A stretch of 60,848 bases of DNA from Caulobacteraceae bacterium. Its GTDB lineage: Bacteria; Pseudomonadota; Alphaproteobacteria; Caulobacterales; Caulobacteraceae. This document shows, one piece after another, positions 27,496-35,694 of this stretch (the stretch's first letter is position 1; every line of letters begins with the position of its first letter). The DNA lies in contig JAIEQC010000018.1 in the NCBI GenBank assembly GCA_019748055.1, positions 1-60,848 of the forward strand, read 5' to 3'. A model generated the notes under the pieces. It was not told where the DNA came from. It saw only the letters and a list, made by a program, of their open reading frames with translations, and ran no database searches. The translations under genes and the position numbers were made by a program.

Positions 27496-28206
27496 TTACT
27501 CCGGCTTGCGGAAAAGCAGCGTCATGCGGTCGCTCTCGCCGATCGCGTCGAACTCCGCGCGCTGTTCCGGCGTGATCTGGCAGCCTTGCTCCGGCCCACG
27601 GCGCACCGGCGGCAAGGTCCAGACGCCGCAGGGATGATCCCGATCGTCCTTGGCGTTGGCGTTCAGTTCGCTGCGCTCTTCCAGAACGAAGCCGGCCTTT
27701 TCGGCCGCCGCGATCACATAGGCTTCGGAGACGTAGCCCGTCGGGGCGGTCGCGTCGGGATCGGAGCCTTCCGGCGCGCGGTGCTGCTCGACGGCCAGGA
27801 CGCCGCCCGGCTTCAGCACCGAGAAGAACTGGCCCATCAGGGCGTCGGTTCGGCCGGCGCGGTGCCAGTTGTGGAAGGCGCGCGCCACCAGCACGACGTC
27901 GGCCGAGCCCGGCGCGGCGGTTTCCAGATCCTGGATGCGGTTGACCGCCACATAGGTCCCGCCGGTGGCGGCGGCGTAGGGCTGCAGGATCTGGGTCCAC
28001 CACCCGGCGGCACCGGGCTGGATCTCGACCACCGTCTGGCCGGGCTTCAGGCCCCAGAAGGTCAGGCTCTCATACGGGCGGCGGAAGACGTCGCGGGCGC
28101 GGTCGGCGGCGGGCCGCGTCTCGGAGGCGACGGCGGCGCGCAGGGCGGCGTCCTCCTGAACTTGCGCACAGGCGGCGGCGATCGGGGCGAGCGGATTGAG
28201 GCGCAT
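27496..28206 (-). CDS. methyltransferase-like protein, paralogue 2
   Basis: 236-residue paralogue of the preceding entry (both COG4798-like). Shared blocks are YESLTFWGLKPGQTVVEIQPG, a tryptophan-rich GWWTQILQPYAA, SADVVLVARAFHNWH, LKPGGVLAVEQHRAPEGSDPD, ERSELNANAKDDRDHPCGVWTL and FDAIGESDRMTLLFRKPE. It lacks the long signal region of paralogue 1 if started at 28206; the short N-terminus (MRLNPLAPIAAACAQ) is hydrophobic and could be a weak export or lipoprotein signal. About 100 bp separate the two genes. Function unknown. Confidence 0.78.
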   Translation of the reverse strand: MRLNPLAPIAAACAQVQEDAALRAAVASETRPAADRARDVFRRPYESLTFWGLKPGQTVVEIQPGAAGWWTQILQPYAAATGGTYVAVNRIQDLETAAPGSADVVLVARAFHNWHRAGRTDALMGQFFSVLKPGGVLAVEQHRAPEGSDPDATAPTGYVSEAYVIAAAEKAGFVLEERSELNANAKDDRDHPCGVWTLPPVRRGPEQGCQITPEQRAEFDAIGESDRMTLLFRKPE

Positions 28207-28273
28207 CGGGGTCGTCTCCGGTTGAGGGTCGGGAGGCTTTCTAGGGCGCCGGGACGCGCGACGACAGGCGCCT

Positions 28274-28301
28274 CTTGACGCAGCGATCGCGCTTCCCAAA
28301 T
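28274..28301 (+). promoter_or_regulatory. heat-shock (sigma-32 type) promoter of the hsp20 gene
   Basis: CTTGAC and CCCAAAT separated by 15 bp resemble the sigma-32 consensus CTTGAA / CCCCATnT. It lies about 130 bp before the hsp20 start, leaving room for the structured leader. Match is partial. Confidence 0.5.
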
Positions 28302-28319
28302 CCCGTCGCGAGGACGCCG

Positions 28320-28433
28320 ACTTCGGGTCCTCCGGACCGGACGGGGCCTTCTGGGACCGACCGGGACGCCACCCCGCCGTCCGGGCAAAATCGCCGGGCG
28401 GCTCACCCTTGCTGACCTTTCAGGAGGCTGACC
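28320..28433 (+). promoter_or_regulatory. ROSE-like RNA thermometer in the hsp20 leader
   Basis: The leader begins with a GGTCC/GGACC hairpin and ends with TTGCT (28409-28413), eight bases, then AGGAGG (28422-28427) before the start codon. Pairing of a U(U/C)GCU segment with the Shine-Dalgarno AGGA is the hallmark of ROSE elements that unfold on heating and control small heat-shock genes in Alphaproteobacteria. Confidence 0.5.
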
Positions 28434-28895
28434 ATGCGTACCTTCGACTTCACCCCCCTTTATCGTTCCGCCGTCGGTTTCGACCGTCTGGCCGCCATGC
28501 TGGAGAGCGCCGCGCGCACCAGCGAACAGGGCTGGCCGCCCTACAACATCCAGTCCACCGGCGAGAACCAGTACCGCATCGAGGTCGCCGTGGCGGGCTT
28601 CAGCCCCGACGAACTGACCGTCGAGGTCAAGGAGAACCTGCTGACCGTCACCGGCCGCAAAACGGCCAACGACGACGGGGAGCGGACCTATCTGCACCGC
28701 GGCCTGGCCGAGCGCGATTTCGAGCGCCGGTTCCAGCTGGCCGACTATGTGGTGGTCAAGACCGCCGATCTGGCCAACGGCCTGCTGACCATCGACCTGG
28801 CGCGCGAGTTGCCGGAGGCGTTGAAGGCCCGCCGCATCGAGATCGGCTCGGGCTCCGGCAAGCTGATCGAGGGCAAGCCCGGCAAGGCCGCCTGA
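28434..28895 (+). CDS. small heat-shock protein (Hsp20/IbpA)
   Basis: 153-residue ATP-independent chaperone that holds unfolding proteins. The alpha-crystallin domain spans about 37-130: PPYNIQSTGENQYRIEVAVAGF, then LTVEVKENLLTVTGRK, and the closing strand ANGLLTIDLARELPEA. The N-terminus MRTFDFTPLYRSAVGFDRL matches the alphaproteobacterial IbpA/HspD type. AGGAGG precedes the start. The upstream heat-type promoter and ROSE-like leader suggest heat control at two levels; a terminator follows. Confidence 0.95.
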   Translation: MRTFDFTPLYRSAVGFDRLAAMLESAARTSEQGWPPYNIQSTGENQYRIEVAVAGFSPDELTVEVKENLLTVTGRKTANDDGERTYLHRGLAERDFERRFQLADYVVVKTADLANGLLTIDLARELPEALKARRIEIGSGSGKLIEGKPGKAA

Positions 28896-28920
28896 TCGGC
28901 ACTTAATGACGACTGACGAA

Positions 28921-28947
28921 GGGGCGGCGGCGACGTCGCCCCTTTTT
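28921..28947 (+). terminator. rho-independent terminator after hsp20
   Basis: GGGGCG and CGCCCC pair around a 10-nt loop, followed by five T residues, 26 bp past the hsp20 stop. It also separates the convergent pentapeptide genes. Confidence 0.85.
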
Positions 28948-28954
28948 CGTGGGC

Positions 28955-30160
28955 TCAGGCCACGGCGGCCGACAGCAGGGCCTCGGGCGGCAGTTCGTCA
29001 GCGCCGCGGAAGTCCGCGCCGTCCAGACGCGCCCCGGTGAAGTCCGCCCCGCGCAGTCGCGCCCAGCGCAGGGACGCGCCGGACAGATCGACCGGCATCG
29101 ACCGTCCTCCCCCCAGCGGCAGGGGCCCCAGGATCGCACCGCTCAGATCGGCCTGACTCAGCAGGACCCGGCCGAGGCGGGCTCCCCGCAGGTCAGCGCC
29201 GCGCAGGTCCACCCCGCGCATATCGGCACCCTCCAGATTCGCGCCCTGAAGGCCCACGCCCGACAGATCCATCCCCACCATGCAGGCGCCGCGCGCCGTC
29301 ATGGCCGCCAGCTTCAGTCCCTTGAAGCCCGCCCCGACGGGCCGCAGGTCCTCGCCGTCGAAATCGGGCGGCGAGCCGAACACGCCGCCGCTTTCGGTCC
29401 AGGCGTTGCCGTCCAGCGCCGCCTCCCGGTGCGCCCTGGCCTTGGCGATCGCCTCGGCGGTGGAGGCGCGTACGACGCCCGTCATGTCGGCCCGCTCGGT
29501 CGTCGCGCCCTCGAGAGCCACGTCGGTCAGCACCGCGCCGACCAGCTTGGCGCCCGACAGATTCGCGCCGGACACGGAGGCGCCTTCCAGCAGTGCCCCG
29601 GACAGGTCGGCCTCTTTCAGATTGGCGCCGGTCAGGCGCGCGCCGGTCATGGCGCAATCGGTGAAGTCGACCTTGAACGCCGACAGGCCGCTCATCTCGG
29701 CCCCAGCCAACCGCGCGCCGGAGAAGCTGGCGCCGTCCGCCACGCCGCGTCGCGTCTCTCGCGTCGCCTGCGCCAGACCCTTGGTGGCGTGCGGCACGGC
29801 GATCACGCCTTCGCGAAAGTCCGCCTTGGTCAGGTCCGCCCGGTGCAGGGTCGCCCCGCGCAGGCAGGCCCCGCGCAGGTCGGCACGGGTCAAGTCGGCG
29901 TCGGTGAAGTCCGCGCCCTTCATGTCGCAGCAGAAAAAGACGGCGCGGGCCAGCCGCGCGCCTTTCAGCTTTGCGCCCTCGAAAGAGCAGCCGCTGAACT
30001 CTGCGTCGTCCAGACGGCGGCCCGAAAGGTCGAGGCCACGCAAGTCCATGAACTTCAGCGCCATGCGCCGTCCGCCGGCCCGGCCGTCGACCAGACGCTC
30101 GTGCGCCGTCATCAGCATGTCCAGGTCGCCCTGGGCCAGGGCGCGGCGGGAAAACGTCAT
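28955..30160 (-). CDS. pentapeptide-repeat protein 2
   Basis: 401-residue protein made mainly of A(D/N)LxG-type pentapeptides that fold as a right-handed quadrilateral beta-helix. After an N-terminal FSRRALAQGDLDMLMTAHERL segment, two repeat blocks (about 45-215 and 275-395) flank a non-repeat insert containing AWTESGG. Examples of repeats are ADLTRADLRG, ADLSGALLEG and ADLRGARLGR. Some such proteins mimic DNA and bind gyrase (Qnr/MfpA), but most have no known role; nothing here proves gyrase binding. The start codon overlaps the stop of protein 1 (ATGA). No signal peptide. Confidence 0.9.
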   Translation of the reverse strand: MTFSRRALAQGDLDMLMTAHERLVDGRAGGRRMALKFMDLRGLDLSGRRLDDAEFSGCSFEGAKLKGARLARAVFFCCDMKGADFTDADLTRADLRGACLRGATLHRADLTKADFREGVIAVPHATKGLAQATRETRRGVADGASFSGARLAGAEMSGLSAFKVDFTDCAMTGARLTGANLKEADLSGALLEGASVSGANLSGAKLVGAVLTDVALEGATTERADMTGVVRASTAEAIAKARAHREAALDGNAWTESGGVFGSPPDFDGEDLRPVGAGFKGLKLAAMTARGACMVGMDLSGVGLQGANLEGADMRGVDLRGADLRGARLGRVLLSQADLSGAILGPLPLGGGRSMPVDLSGASLRWARLRGADFTGARLDGADFRGADELPPEALLSAAVA

Positions 30161-31398
30161 GCGGCGACTCCGGCGGAGAATGATGTCAGGCCCTGCGCGC
30201 CATCGAGACGCGCACGCTTCAGATCTGCGCCGGTCAGGACCGCGCGACGCATATCGGCTCGCGAGAGGTCGGCGCCGCGCAGGCAGGCCCCGGTCAGATC
30301 GGCGGCCAGAAGGCGATCAGCGGCGATCATCAGCGGGCCGAGTTGGGCCTCGCGCAGGTCGGCGCCGTTCAGCCGCGCGCCCTTCAGCCGAGCGCCCCTT
30401 AGGTCGGCGCGTCTCAGGTTGCAGGCTCTGAGGTCGGCGTTTTCAAGATGCGCGCCCTGAAGCTGCACGCCCTCCATGTCGAGGCCATAGAAGACGGCGC
30501 CCTTGGCCGACAGTGCGGTCAGGTTCAGGCCGCCGATGGAACGAAGCGCACGCAGATCGACGCCGTCGAACACCGAGGGCCGTCCGTCGCGGCCTCCCGT
30601 CTCGCACCACTGGGCATGCTCGCGCAGCATTTCGGCCGCGGGCATTTTGCTGACGGGGGCCGCGCTGGACCGGTCATCGGTGAGGGCGCCGTCCATGTTG
30701 GCTCCGTCGGTGCGCCACATCGCGGCGGTCACGCCCACCAGAACGGCGTCTCGAAGGTCGGCCCCCGAGAGATCGGCGCCCGACAGATCCGCACCCGCCA
30801 GATCGGCCCCCCGGAAGCTGGCCTGTTTCAGATTGGCCCGGACGAGCTTGCAGTCCTTCATGACCGCATCGGTGAAGTCGGCCTGAATCGCGATCACCCC
30901 GCCCATCTTGGACCGCTGCAGATTGGCCCCGACCAGACAGGCGCCATGCGCCTGAGTGACCTCGTCGCCGTCGCGCCGCCGCGCCTCTACGATGCGATAG
31001 CCCTTGTTCGCGTCGGCGGCGGCGATGGCCCCTTCGCGCAGGTCGGCCTCGAACAGGTCTGCGCCCGACAGGTCCGCGCCGCGCAGGCAGGCCCCGCGCA
31101 GGTCGGCGCGCCTCAGACTGGCGTCGACCAGCACCGCATCCTGCAGATCGGTCCCGAAGAAGGTGGCGTTGTCCAGCCGCGCGCCCGTCAGGTCGCAGCC
31201 GATCATGGCGGCGGCGGCGAAGTCCGCGTCGGCGAGATTGCGGCCCTTGAGGCTGAGCCCCGACAGGTCCATCCAGGCGAAGACGGCGCGAGCCCCACCG
31301 GGTCGAGCCTGCCACAGCCGGTCATGCCGGGCGCAGATGGCGTCCAGCTCTTCCTGCGTCAGGCGGCGCCTGACGATCTCCGGGGCGGCATCTCCCAT
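30157..31398 (-). CDS. pentapeptide-repeat protein 1
   Basis: 413-residue paralogue of the protein that follows. N-terminal RRLTQEELDAICARHDRLWQARPGGARAVFAWMDLSG matches the LxxLxxAHxRLVxGRxGGxRMxLxxMDLRG start of its partner, so the two arose by tandem duplication. Repeats such as ADLRGACLRG, ADLSGADLFE and ADLSGADLSG fill about 45-225 and 300-405, with a central non-repeat segment AQWCETGGRDGRPS aligned to AWTESGG in the partner. The two genes are translated together. Function unknown; a paired or heteromeric beta-helix is possible (inference). Confidence 0.9.
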   Translation of the reverse strand: MGDAAPEIVRRRLTQEELDAICARHDRLWQARPGGARAVFAWMDLSGLSLKGRNLADADFAAAAMIGCDLTGARLDNATFFGTDLQDAVLVDASLRRADLRGACLRGADLSGADLFEADLREGAIAAADANKGYRIVEARRRDGDEVTQAHGACLVGANLQRSKMGGVIAIQADFTDAVMKDCKLVRANLKQASFRGADLAGADLSGADLSGADLRDAVLVGVTAAMWRTDGANMDGALTDDRSSAAPVSKMPAAEMLREHAQWCETGGRDGRPSVFDGVDLRALRSIGGLNLTALSAKGAVFYGLDMEGVQLQGAHLENADLRACNLRRADLRGARLKGARLNGADLREAQLGPLMIAADRLLAADLTGACLRGADLSRADMRRAVLTGADLKRARLDGAQGLTSFSAGVAA

Positions 31399-31448
31399 GC
31401 CGCCAGCCTGACGAAACAGCCTTAAAAAAGCGTTGGAAGTCCGCGCCT

Positions 31449-32072
31449 TCAGGCGGTCAGCAGCCCTTGCTCGGCCAACGCGTCGGCGAGCTCCCCGGGC
31501 TCAACCCAGACGCGTGTGTATCCGGCCTCTCCCAACCGTTTCAGTTCTGTGGCCAGGTCCGCCTTGGGTGAAGCTGCGAAGCGGGCGTCATAGCCGTCGC
31601 CGCTGCTCGCGAGACGCACCATGGGCCGGCCGGTCTCCACCCGATGCAGATAGCCTTCATAGAGAACGGCCGCGCGGTCGGCCAGGACGCCGGTTTCAAC
31701 CTGAAGCCCCGCCATCCGCAGCTTCTCGACGCCACGCCCGGCGGCGAAAGGGGACGGATCGACGGCGGCGACCACGACCCGGGCAACGCCGGCGTTCAGC
31801 AGGAACTGCGAACAGGACGTGCGGCCGGACGAGCGGGCGCCGCAGGGCTCCATGGTGACGTAGACCGTGGCCCCGCGCGCCATTTCTCCGGCGGCCGGCA
31901 CGGCCTGCTCCTCCGCATGGGGACGGCCGCCGTCGGCCGTCGCGGCCTCGGCGATCACCACGTCGTCCTTCACGATGACGCAGGCCACCGCCGGGTTCGG
32001 CCAGGTGCGGCCCATCTGGGAGGTGGCCAGATCGACCGCCCGGGCCATCCAGCGCTCGTCGGCGGCGCTCAC
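31449..32072 (-). CDS. RibD-type deaminase with truncated reductase part
   Basis: 207-residue protein whose first 145 residues are a riboflavin-specific deaminase domain: GRTWPNPAVACVIV, zinc/catalytic motif GRPHAEEQAV (His and Glu), and the cysteine zinc ligands in MEPCGARSSGRTSC. A full RibD has about 350 residues with a reductase domain; here only about 60 residues follow (RPMVRLASSGDGY...ELKRLGEAGYTRVWVEPG), enough for the first strand and a remnant. It may need a separate reductase, or act on another pyrimidine. The GTG start overlaps the gpmA stop (GTGA). Confidence 0.8.
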   Translation of the reverse strand: MSAADERWMARAVDLATSQMGRTWPNPAVACVIVKDDVVIAEAATADGGRPHAEEQAVPAAGEMARGATVYVTMEPCGARSSGRTSCSQFLLNAGVARVVVAAVDPSPFAAGRGVEKLRMAGLQVETGVLADRAAVLYEGYLHRVETGRPMVRLASSGDGYDARFAASPKADLATELKRLGEAGYTRVWVEPGELADALAEQGLLTA

Positions 32073-32785
32073 GTGGCGACCTCGGGCAACGGCGTGGCGC
32101 GGTCGGCGTCCAAGTACCGCGCGGCGACTGGTTTCAGACCGGCATCCAGATCGATCTCCAGCGGATTGCCGGTGGGAATCTCGACCTCCACGATCCGGTC
32201 GTTCGGCACGTCGAACAGATGTTTGACGATGGCGCGCAGACTGTTGCCATGGGCGGCGATCAGCACGTCCTCTCCGGCCTTCAGGCGCGGCGCGATCTCC
32301 GCGTCCCAGTAAGGCACGACCCGTTCCAGCGTCGTCTTCAGGCTTTCCGTGGCCGGAATGTCGTGGCCGGCATAGCGGGCGTCGGCAGCGAAATCGAACT
32401 CGCCGCCCGGATCCAGCGGCGGTGGCGGCACGTCATAGCTGCGGCGCCAGACCTTGACCTGGTCCTCGCCGTGCTTCTCGGCCGTCTCGGCCTTGTTCAG
32501 ACCCGTCAGCCCGCCGTAGTGGCGCTCGTTCAGCCGCCAGTCGGCGACGACCGGCACGTCGGCCAGTCCCGCCGCCTGCAGGGCCAACGCGCCGGTCCGT
32601 TTGGCGCGGGTCAGCACTGAGGTGAACATGACGGCGGGCCGGAACCCCGCCTGGGCCAGCAGCTCGCCCGCGCGCCGTCCCTCGGCCTCGCCCTTGTCGG
32701 TCAGGTCGACGTCGACCCAGCCGGTGAAGCGGTTCTCGAGGTTCCACTGGCTCTGGCCGTGGCGCAGCAGGACGAGGCGGGGCAT
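32069..32785 (-). CDS. gpmA: 2,3-bisphosphoglycerate-dependent phosphoglycerate mutase
   Basis: 238-residue glycolytic enzyme that interconverts 3- and 2-phosphoglycerate. The phosphohistidine motif LLRHGQSQWNLENRFTGW is at residues 6-23, with RLNERHYGGLTGLNK (about 84-98) and the second histidine in IAAHGNSLRAIVKHL. These blocks are specific to the dPGM family rather than to general histidine phosphatases. The RibD-like gene follows with a four-base overlap. It is divergent from the phosphohexomutase gene, with about 95 bp between. Confidence 0.95.
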   Translation of the reverse strand: MPRLVLLRHGQSQWNLENRFTGWVDVDLTDKGEAEGRRAGELLAQAGFRPAVMFTSVLTRAKRTGALALQAAGLADVPVVADWRLNERHYGGLTGLNKAETAEKHGEDQVKVWRRSYDVPPPPLDPGGEFDFAADARYAGHDIPATESLKTTLERVVPYWDAEIAPRLKAGEDVLIAAHGNSLRAIVKHLFDVPNDRIVEVEIPTGNPLEIDLDAGLKPVAARYLDADRATPLPEVAT

Positions 32786-32879
32786 GGGCGTCTCCGTTCA
32801 GTCGCGCCGGGGTAGGACCGGGGTCCGGCCGGGTCAAGCCGGCGCTTGCCCCCACACATGCTGCTGCTAAGCGAGCAAG

Positions 32880-34316
32880 ATGCTTCACCCCTCCGGTTTC
32901 CGCGAATACGATGCCCGCTGGCTGTGGGAAGCGCAGGTCGACGCCGACGGCCTCCGCGCCGTCGGGCGCGGCTTCGCCGCCCTGTCCCGCGAGCGGGGCG
33001 TCGCGCGCGTCGTGGTGGGGCACGACTGGCGGTCATATTCGGAGGCGGTGAAGGCGGCCCTGATCGAGGGGTTGGTCGAAGGCGGGCTGACGGTGCTGGA
33101 CGTCGGGCTGTGCCTGACGCCCATGGCCTATTTCGCGCAATCGTGGCTGGAGGCGCCCGGAGTGGCCATGGTGACCGCCAGCCACAACCCCAACGGCTGG
33201 ACCGGGGTGAAGATGGGGCTGGAGCCGCCGCTGACCTTCGGGCCGGACGACATGGCGGCGCTGAAGGCCCTGGCCTTGAGTGGCGGCGCCAACTCGGCGC
33301 CGGGCGGGTCGGTCCAGCGCGTCGAGGGTCTGGCCGATGCCTGGACCGCGGACCTGGCGTCACGCGTGCGGCTGGACCGGCCGCTGAAGGTCGTCTGCGC
33401 CTGCGGCAACGGCACGGCGGGCGCCTTCGCCCCCGACGCCCTGCGCGCCATCGGGGCGGAGGTGGTCGAGATGGATTGCGAACTGGACTGGACCTTTCCG
33501 CGCTATGATCCGAACCCGGAGGATCGCGAGATGCTGTCCGAGATCAGCCGGCGGGTGCTGGAGACCGGCGCCGATCTGGGGCTGGGCTTCGACGGTGACG
33601 GCGACCGGTGCGGCGTGGTCGACGACCGGGGCCAGCCGATCTTCGCCGACAAGATGGGCCTGCTGCTCGCCCGGGGGCTGGCGGCGGATCATCCCGGCGC
33701 GCGGCTCGTGGTGGACGTCAAGTCCACCGGCCTGTTCGACACGGACCCCCTGCTGGCGGCGCACGGGTGCGTCGTCGACTGGTGGATGACGGGACACAGC
33801 CACATGAAGCGGCGTGTGGCAGCGACCGGCGCCCTGATGGGGTTCGAGAAGTCGGGGCACTTCTTCCCGGCCCCGCCGCTGGGGCGGGGCTACGACGACG
33901 GTTTGGCGACCGCCGGCTTGGTGATGGATCTGGTGGCGCGCTCGGGGCGGCCGCTGTCGGCGTTGCGCGAAGATCTGGCCCCGGCGTGGACCAGCCTGAC
34001 CATGAGCCCGCACTGCCCCGACGACGCCAAATATGACGTGGTGGCGCGCCTGACGGCGCAGTTCGAGGCCGAGCGGGCGGCGGGCCGGACGATCCTCGGC
34101 CGTCGCATCGTCGACGTGGTGACCATCAACGGCGCACGGGTAAAGCTGGAGGACGGATCGTGGCTGCTTGTGCGCGCGTCGTCGAACAAGCCGGAACTGG
34201 TCGTCGTGGTCGAAAGTCTGCGCTCCGAAGACGACATGCGCGCCCTGTTTCATGAGGTCATGAAGCCCCGGTTGGCGAGACATCCGGAAGTCGGCGCCTT
34301 CAACCAGGAAGTCTGA
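32880..34316 (+). CDS. phosphomannomutase/phosphoglucomutase
   Basis: 478-residue alpha-D-phosphohexomutase of the AlgC/ManB type. The phosphoserine loop is in VTASHNPNGWTGVKM (about 98-112), the Mg site in GFDGDGDRCGVVDD, the sugar-specific loop in MGFEKSGHFF (GEXSGH-like) and a C-terminal phosphate site in VRASSNKPELVVVVES. Starting with HPSGFREYDARW is typical of enzymes that interconvert mannose-6-P and mannose-1-P for GDP-mannose; glucose phosphate may also be used. A strong start is the ATG at 32880. Together with glmM, glmS and galU nearby it supports envelope polysaccharide supply. Confidence 0.9.
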   Translation: MLHPSGFREYDARWLWEAQVDADGLRAVGRGFAALSRERGVARVVVGHDWRSYSEAVKAALIEGLVEGGLTVLDVGLCLTPMAYFAQSWLEAPGVAMVTASHNPNGWTGVKMGLEPPLTFGPDDMAALKALALSGGANSAPGGSVQRVEGLADAWTADLASRVRLDRPLKVVCACGNGTAGAFAPDALRAIGAEVVEMDCELDWTFPRYDPNPEDREMLSEISRRVLETGADLGLGFDGDGDRCGVVDDRGQPIFADKMGLLLARGLAADHPGARLVVDVKSTGLFDTDPLLAAHGCVVDWWMTGHSHMKRRVAATGALMGFEKSGHFFPAPPLGRGYDDGLATAGLVMDLVARSGRPLSALREDLAPAWTSLTMSPHCPDDAKYDVVARLTAQFEAERAAGRTILGRRIVDVVTINGARVKLEDGSWLLVRASSNKPELVVVVESLRSEDDMRALFHEVMKPRLARHPEVGAFNQEV

Positions 34317-34350
34317 GCCCTTTGACCGCCGCGCGTCGGCCGTTCATGGA

Positions 34351-35694
34351 GTGCGGGTGACCGCAGCCCCCATCCTGATCGTCGGCGGAGGATTCTCCGG
34401 CGCCATGCTGGCGGCGCGGCTGGCCGAACTGGGACAGGCCTCGGTCCTGATCGACGCGACGGGCCTGTTTGGGCGTGGCGTGGCCTATTCGACGGAGTTC
34501 GATGGCCATGTGCTGAACGTCCGGTCGGCCCGCATGAGCGCGGTCGAGGGACGGCCGGAGGACTTCGTCGCGTGGCTCCGGACGCACGCCCCGGCCCATG
34601 CGGACCCCAACGGCTTCGCGCCGCGCCGCCTCTACGGCCAGTATGTCGAGGTTCGGCTGACCTCGGTCCAGACCGCCCATCCGGGCCGGATCACCTTGCT
34701 GCACGCCCGCGCCTCGACCATCGAGGGACCGGACGTGGTGCTGCAGGACGGCCGGCGCCTGACAGGTCGCGCCGTGGTGCTGGCCACCGGCAACCCGGCG
34801 CCCAACACGGCCGCTGACGCGGTCGAACGCGTGATCCACGATCCCTGGGCGCCCGGCGCGCTCGACGTCGTCGAAGCGACCGACACCGTGGCGGTCATCG
34901 GCACGGGCCTGACCATGGTCGACGTCGCCCTGGCGCTGGAGGCGCGGGGCTGGAGCGGACGGATGCATGCCCTCTCCCTGCGCGGCCTCCTTCCCCGTGC
35001 GCATGCGGAACGACCCGACACGGCGGTGGCGCCCACGCGGGAGATGCTGGACGGCCCCGCCTCGCGTCGCCTGAACGCGGCCCGGCGGCTGACCCGCGCC
35101 CACGAGTGGCGCGGCGTCATGGAGGGCGTGCGCCCGATCACAGCCCACCTGTGGCGTGCGGCCGACGAGGAGACGCGATCGCGCATCTTCCGCCACCTTC
35201 GTCCGTGGTGGGACGTTCATCGCCACCGGATCGCGCCGGAAGTGGCCGCCAGGATCGACGGCATGATCGCTTGTGGCACGTTGCAGGTCTCCGCCGCGCG
35301 CGTCACCGGCGTGAGCGCCGTCGGGCCCGGCATGATTGATGGGGACACCAACAAGCCTGTGGCCCGCGACAAGGTCGTCGTGGACTACTTGCCGCCGCGC
35401 TCGATCGTCCCGCGCGGCCTGCTCGTCGATCGCGTGATCGACTGTTCGGGCCCGGGGCATAACCCGCGACGCGATCCTCTGACCGCGCCTCTGCTGGCGT
35501 CCGGCCGGACGCGGCTGGACCCGCTGGGACTGGGCCTCGACCTGGACGATGAGGGACGTGCGCTTTCGGCAGACGACATGCCGGATCCGGCGCTTTTCGT
35601 CCTCGGCCCCCCCGCGCGCGCGGCTTTCTGGGAAACCGTCGCCGTGCCCGACATCCGCAAGAGGATCGAGGACGTCGCCGTGGCGTTAACCTAG
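34351..35694 (+). CDS. FAD/NAD(P)-binding protein (NAD_binding_9 type)
   Basis: 447-residue flavoprotein-like enzyme of unknown substrate. The N-terminal dinucleotide fold has [20 protein letters not shown] (about 7-26), [22 protein letters not shown] is the hallmark of the HpaO/HcpA-like FAD-NAD(P)-binding group (Pfam NAD_binding_9), [10 protein letters not shown] follows, and a second nucleotide fold begins [17 protein letters not shown]. The C-terminus returns to [20 protein letters not shown], typical of these proteins. A GTG start is used, with an alternative GTG two codons on. Overlaps the end of the convergent glmM by four bases. Family members appear beside nitrogen and siderophore genes elsewhere. 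Confidence 0.82.
   Translation: MRVTAAPILIVGGGFSGAMLAARLAELGQASVLIDATGLFGRGVAYSTEFDGHVLNVRSARMSAVEGRPEDFVAWLRTHAPAHADPNGFAPRRLYGQYVEVRLTSVQTAHPGRITLLHARASTIEGPDVVLQDGRRLTGRAVVLATGNPAPNTAADAVERVIHDPWAPGALDVVEATDTVAVIGTGLTMVDVALALEARGWSGRMHALSLRGLLPRAHAERPDTAVAPTREMLDGPASRRLNAARRLTRAHEWRGVMEGVRPITAHLWRAADEETRSRIFRHLRPWWDVHRHRIAPEVAARIDGMIACGTLQVSAARVTGVSAVGPGMIDGDTNKPVARDKVVVDYLPPRSIVPRGLLVDRVIDCSGPGHNPRRDPLTAPLLASGRTRLDPLGLGLDLDDEGRALSADDMPDPALFVLGPPARAAFWETVAVPDIRKRIEDVAVALT

Noticed and set aside
28955..31398. Possible tandem DNA repeats or CRISPR-like array
   Set aside because: The 15-bp periodicity is explained by pentapeptide codons; there are no conserved repeats with unique spacers.
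28949..31425. Forward frames opposite the pentapeptide genes, rich in Gln/Ala/Gly repeats
   Set aside because: The regular pattern comes from the antisense of pentapeptide codons, not from a real repeat protein.
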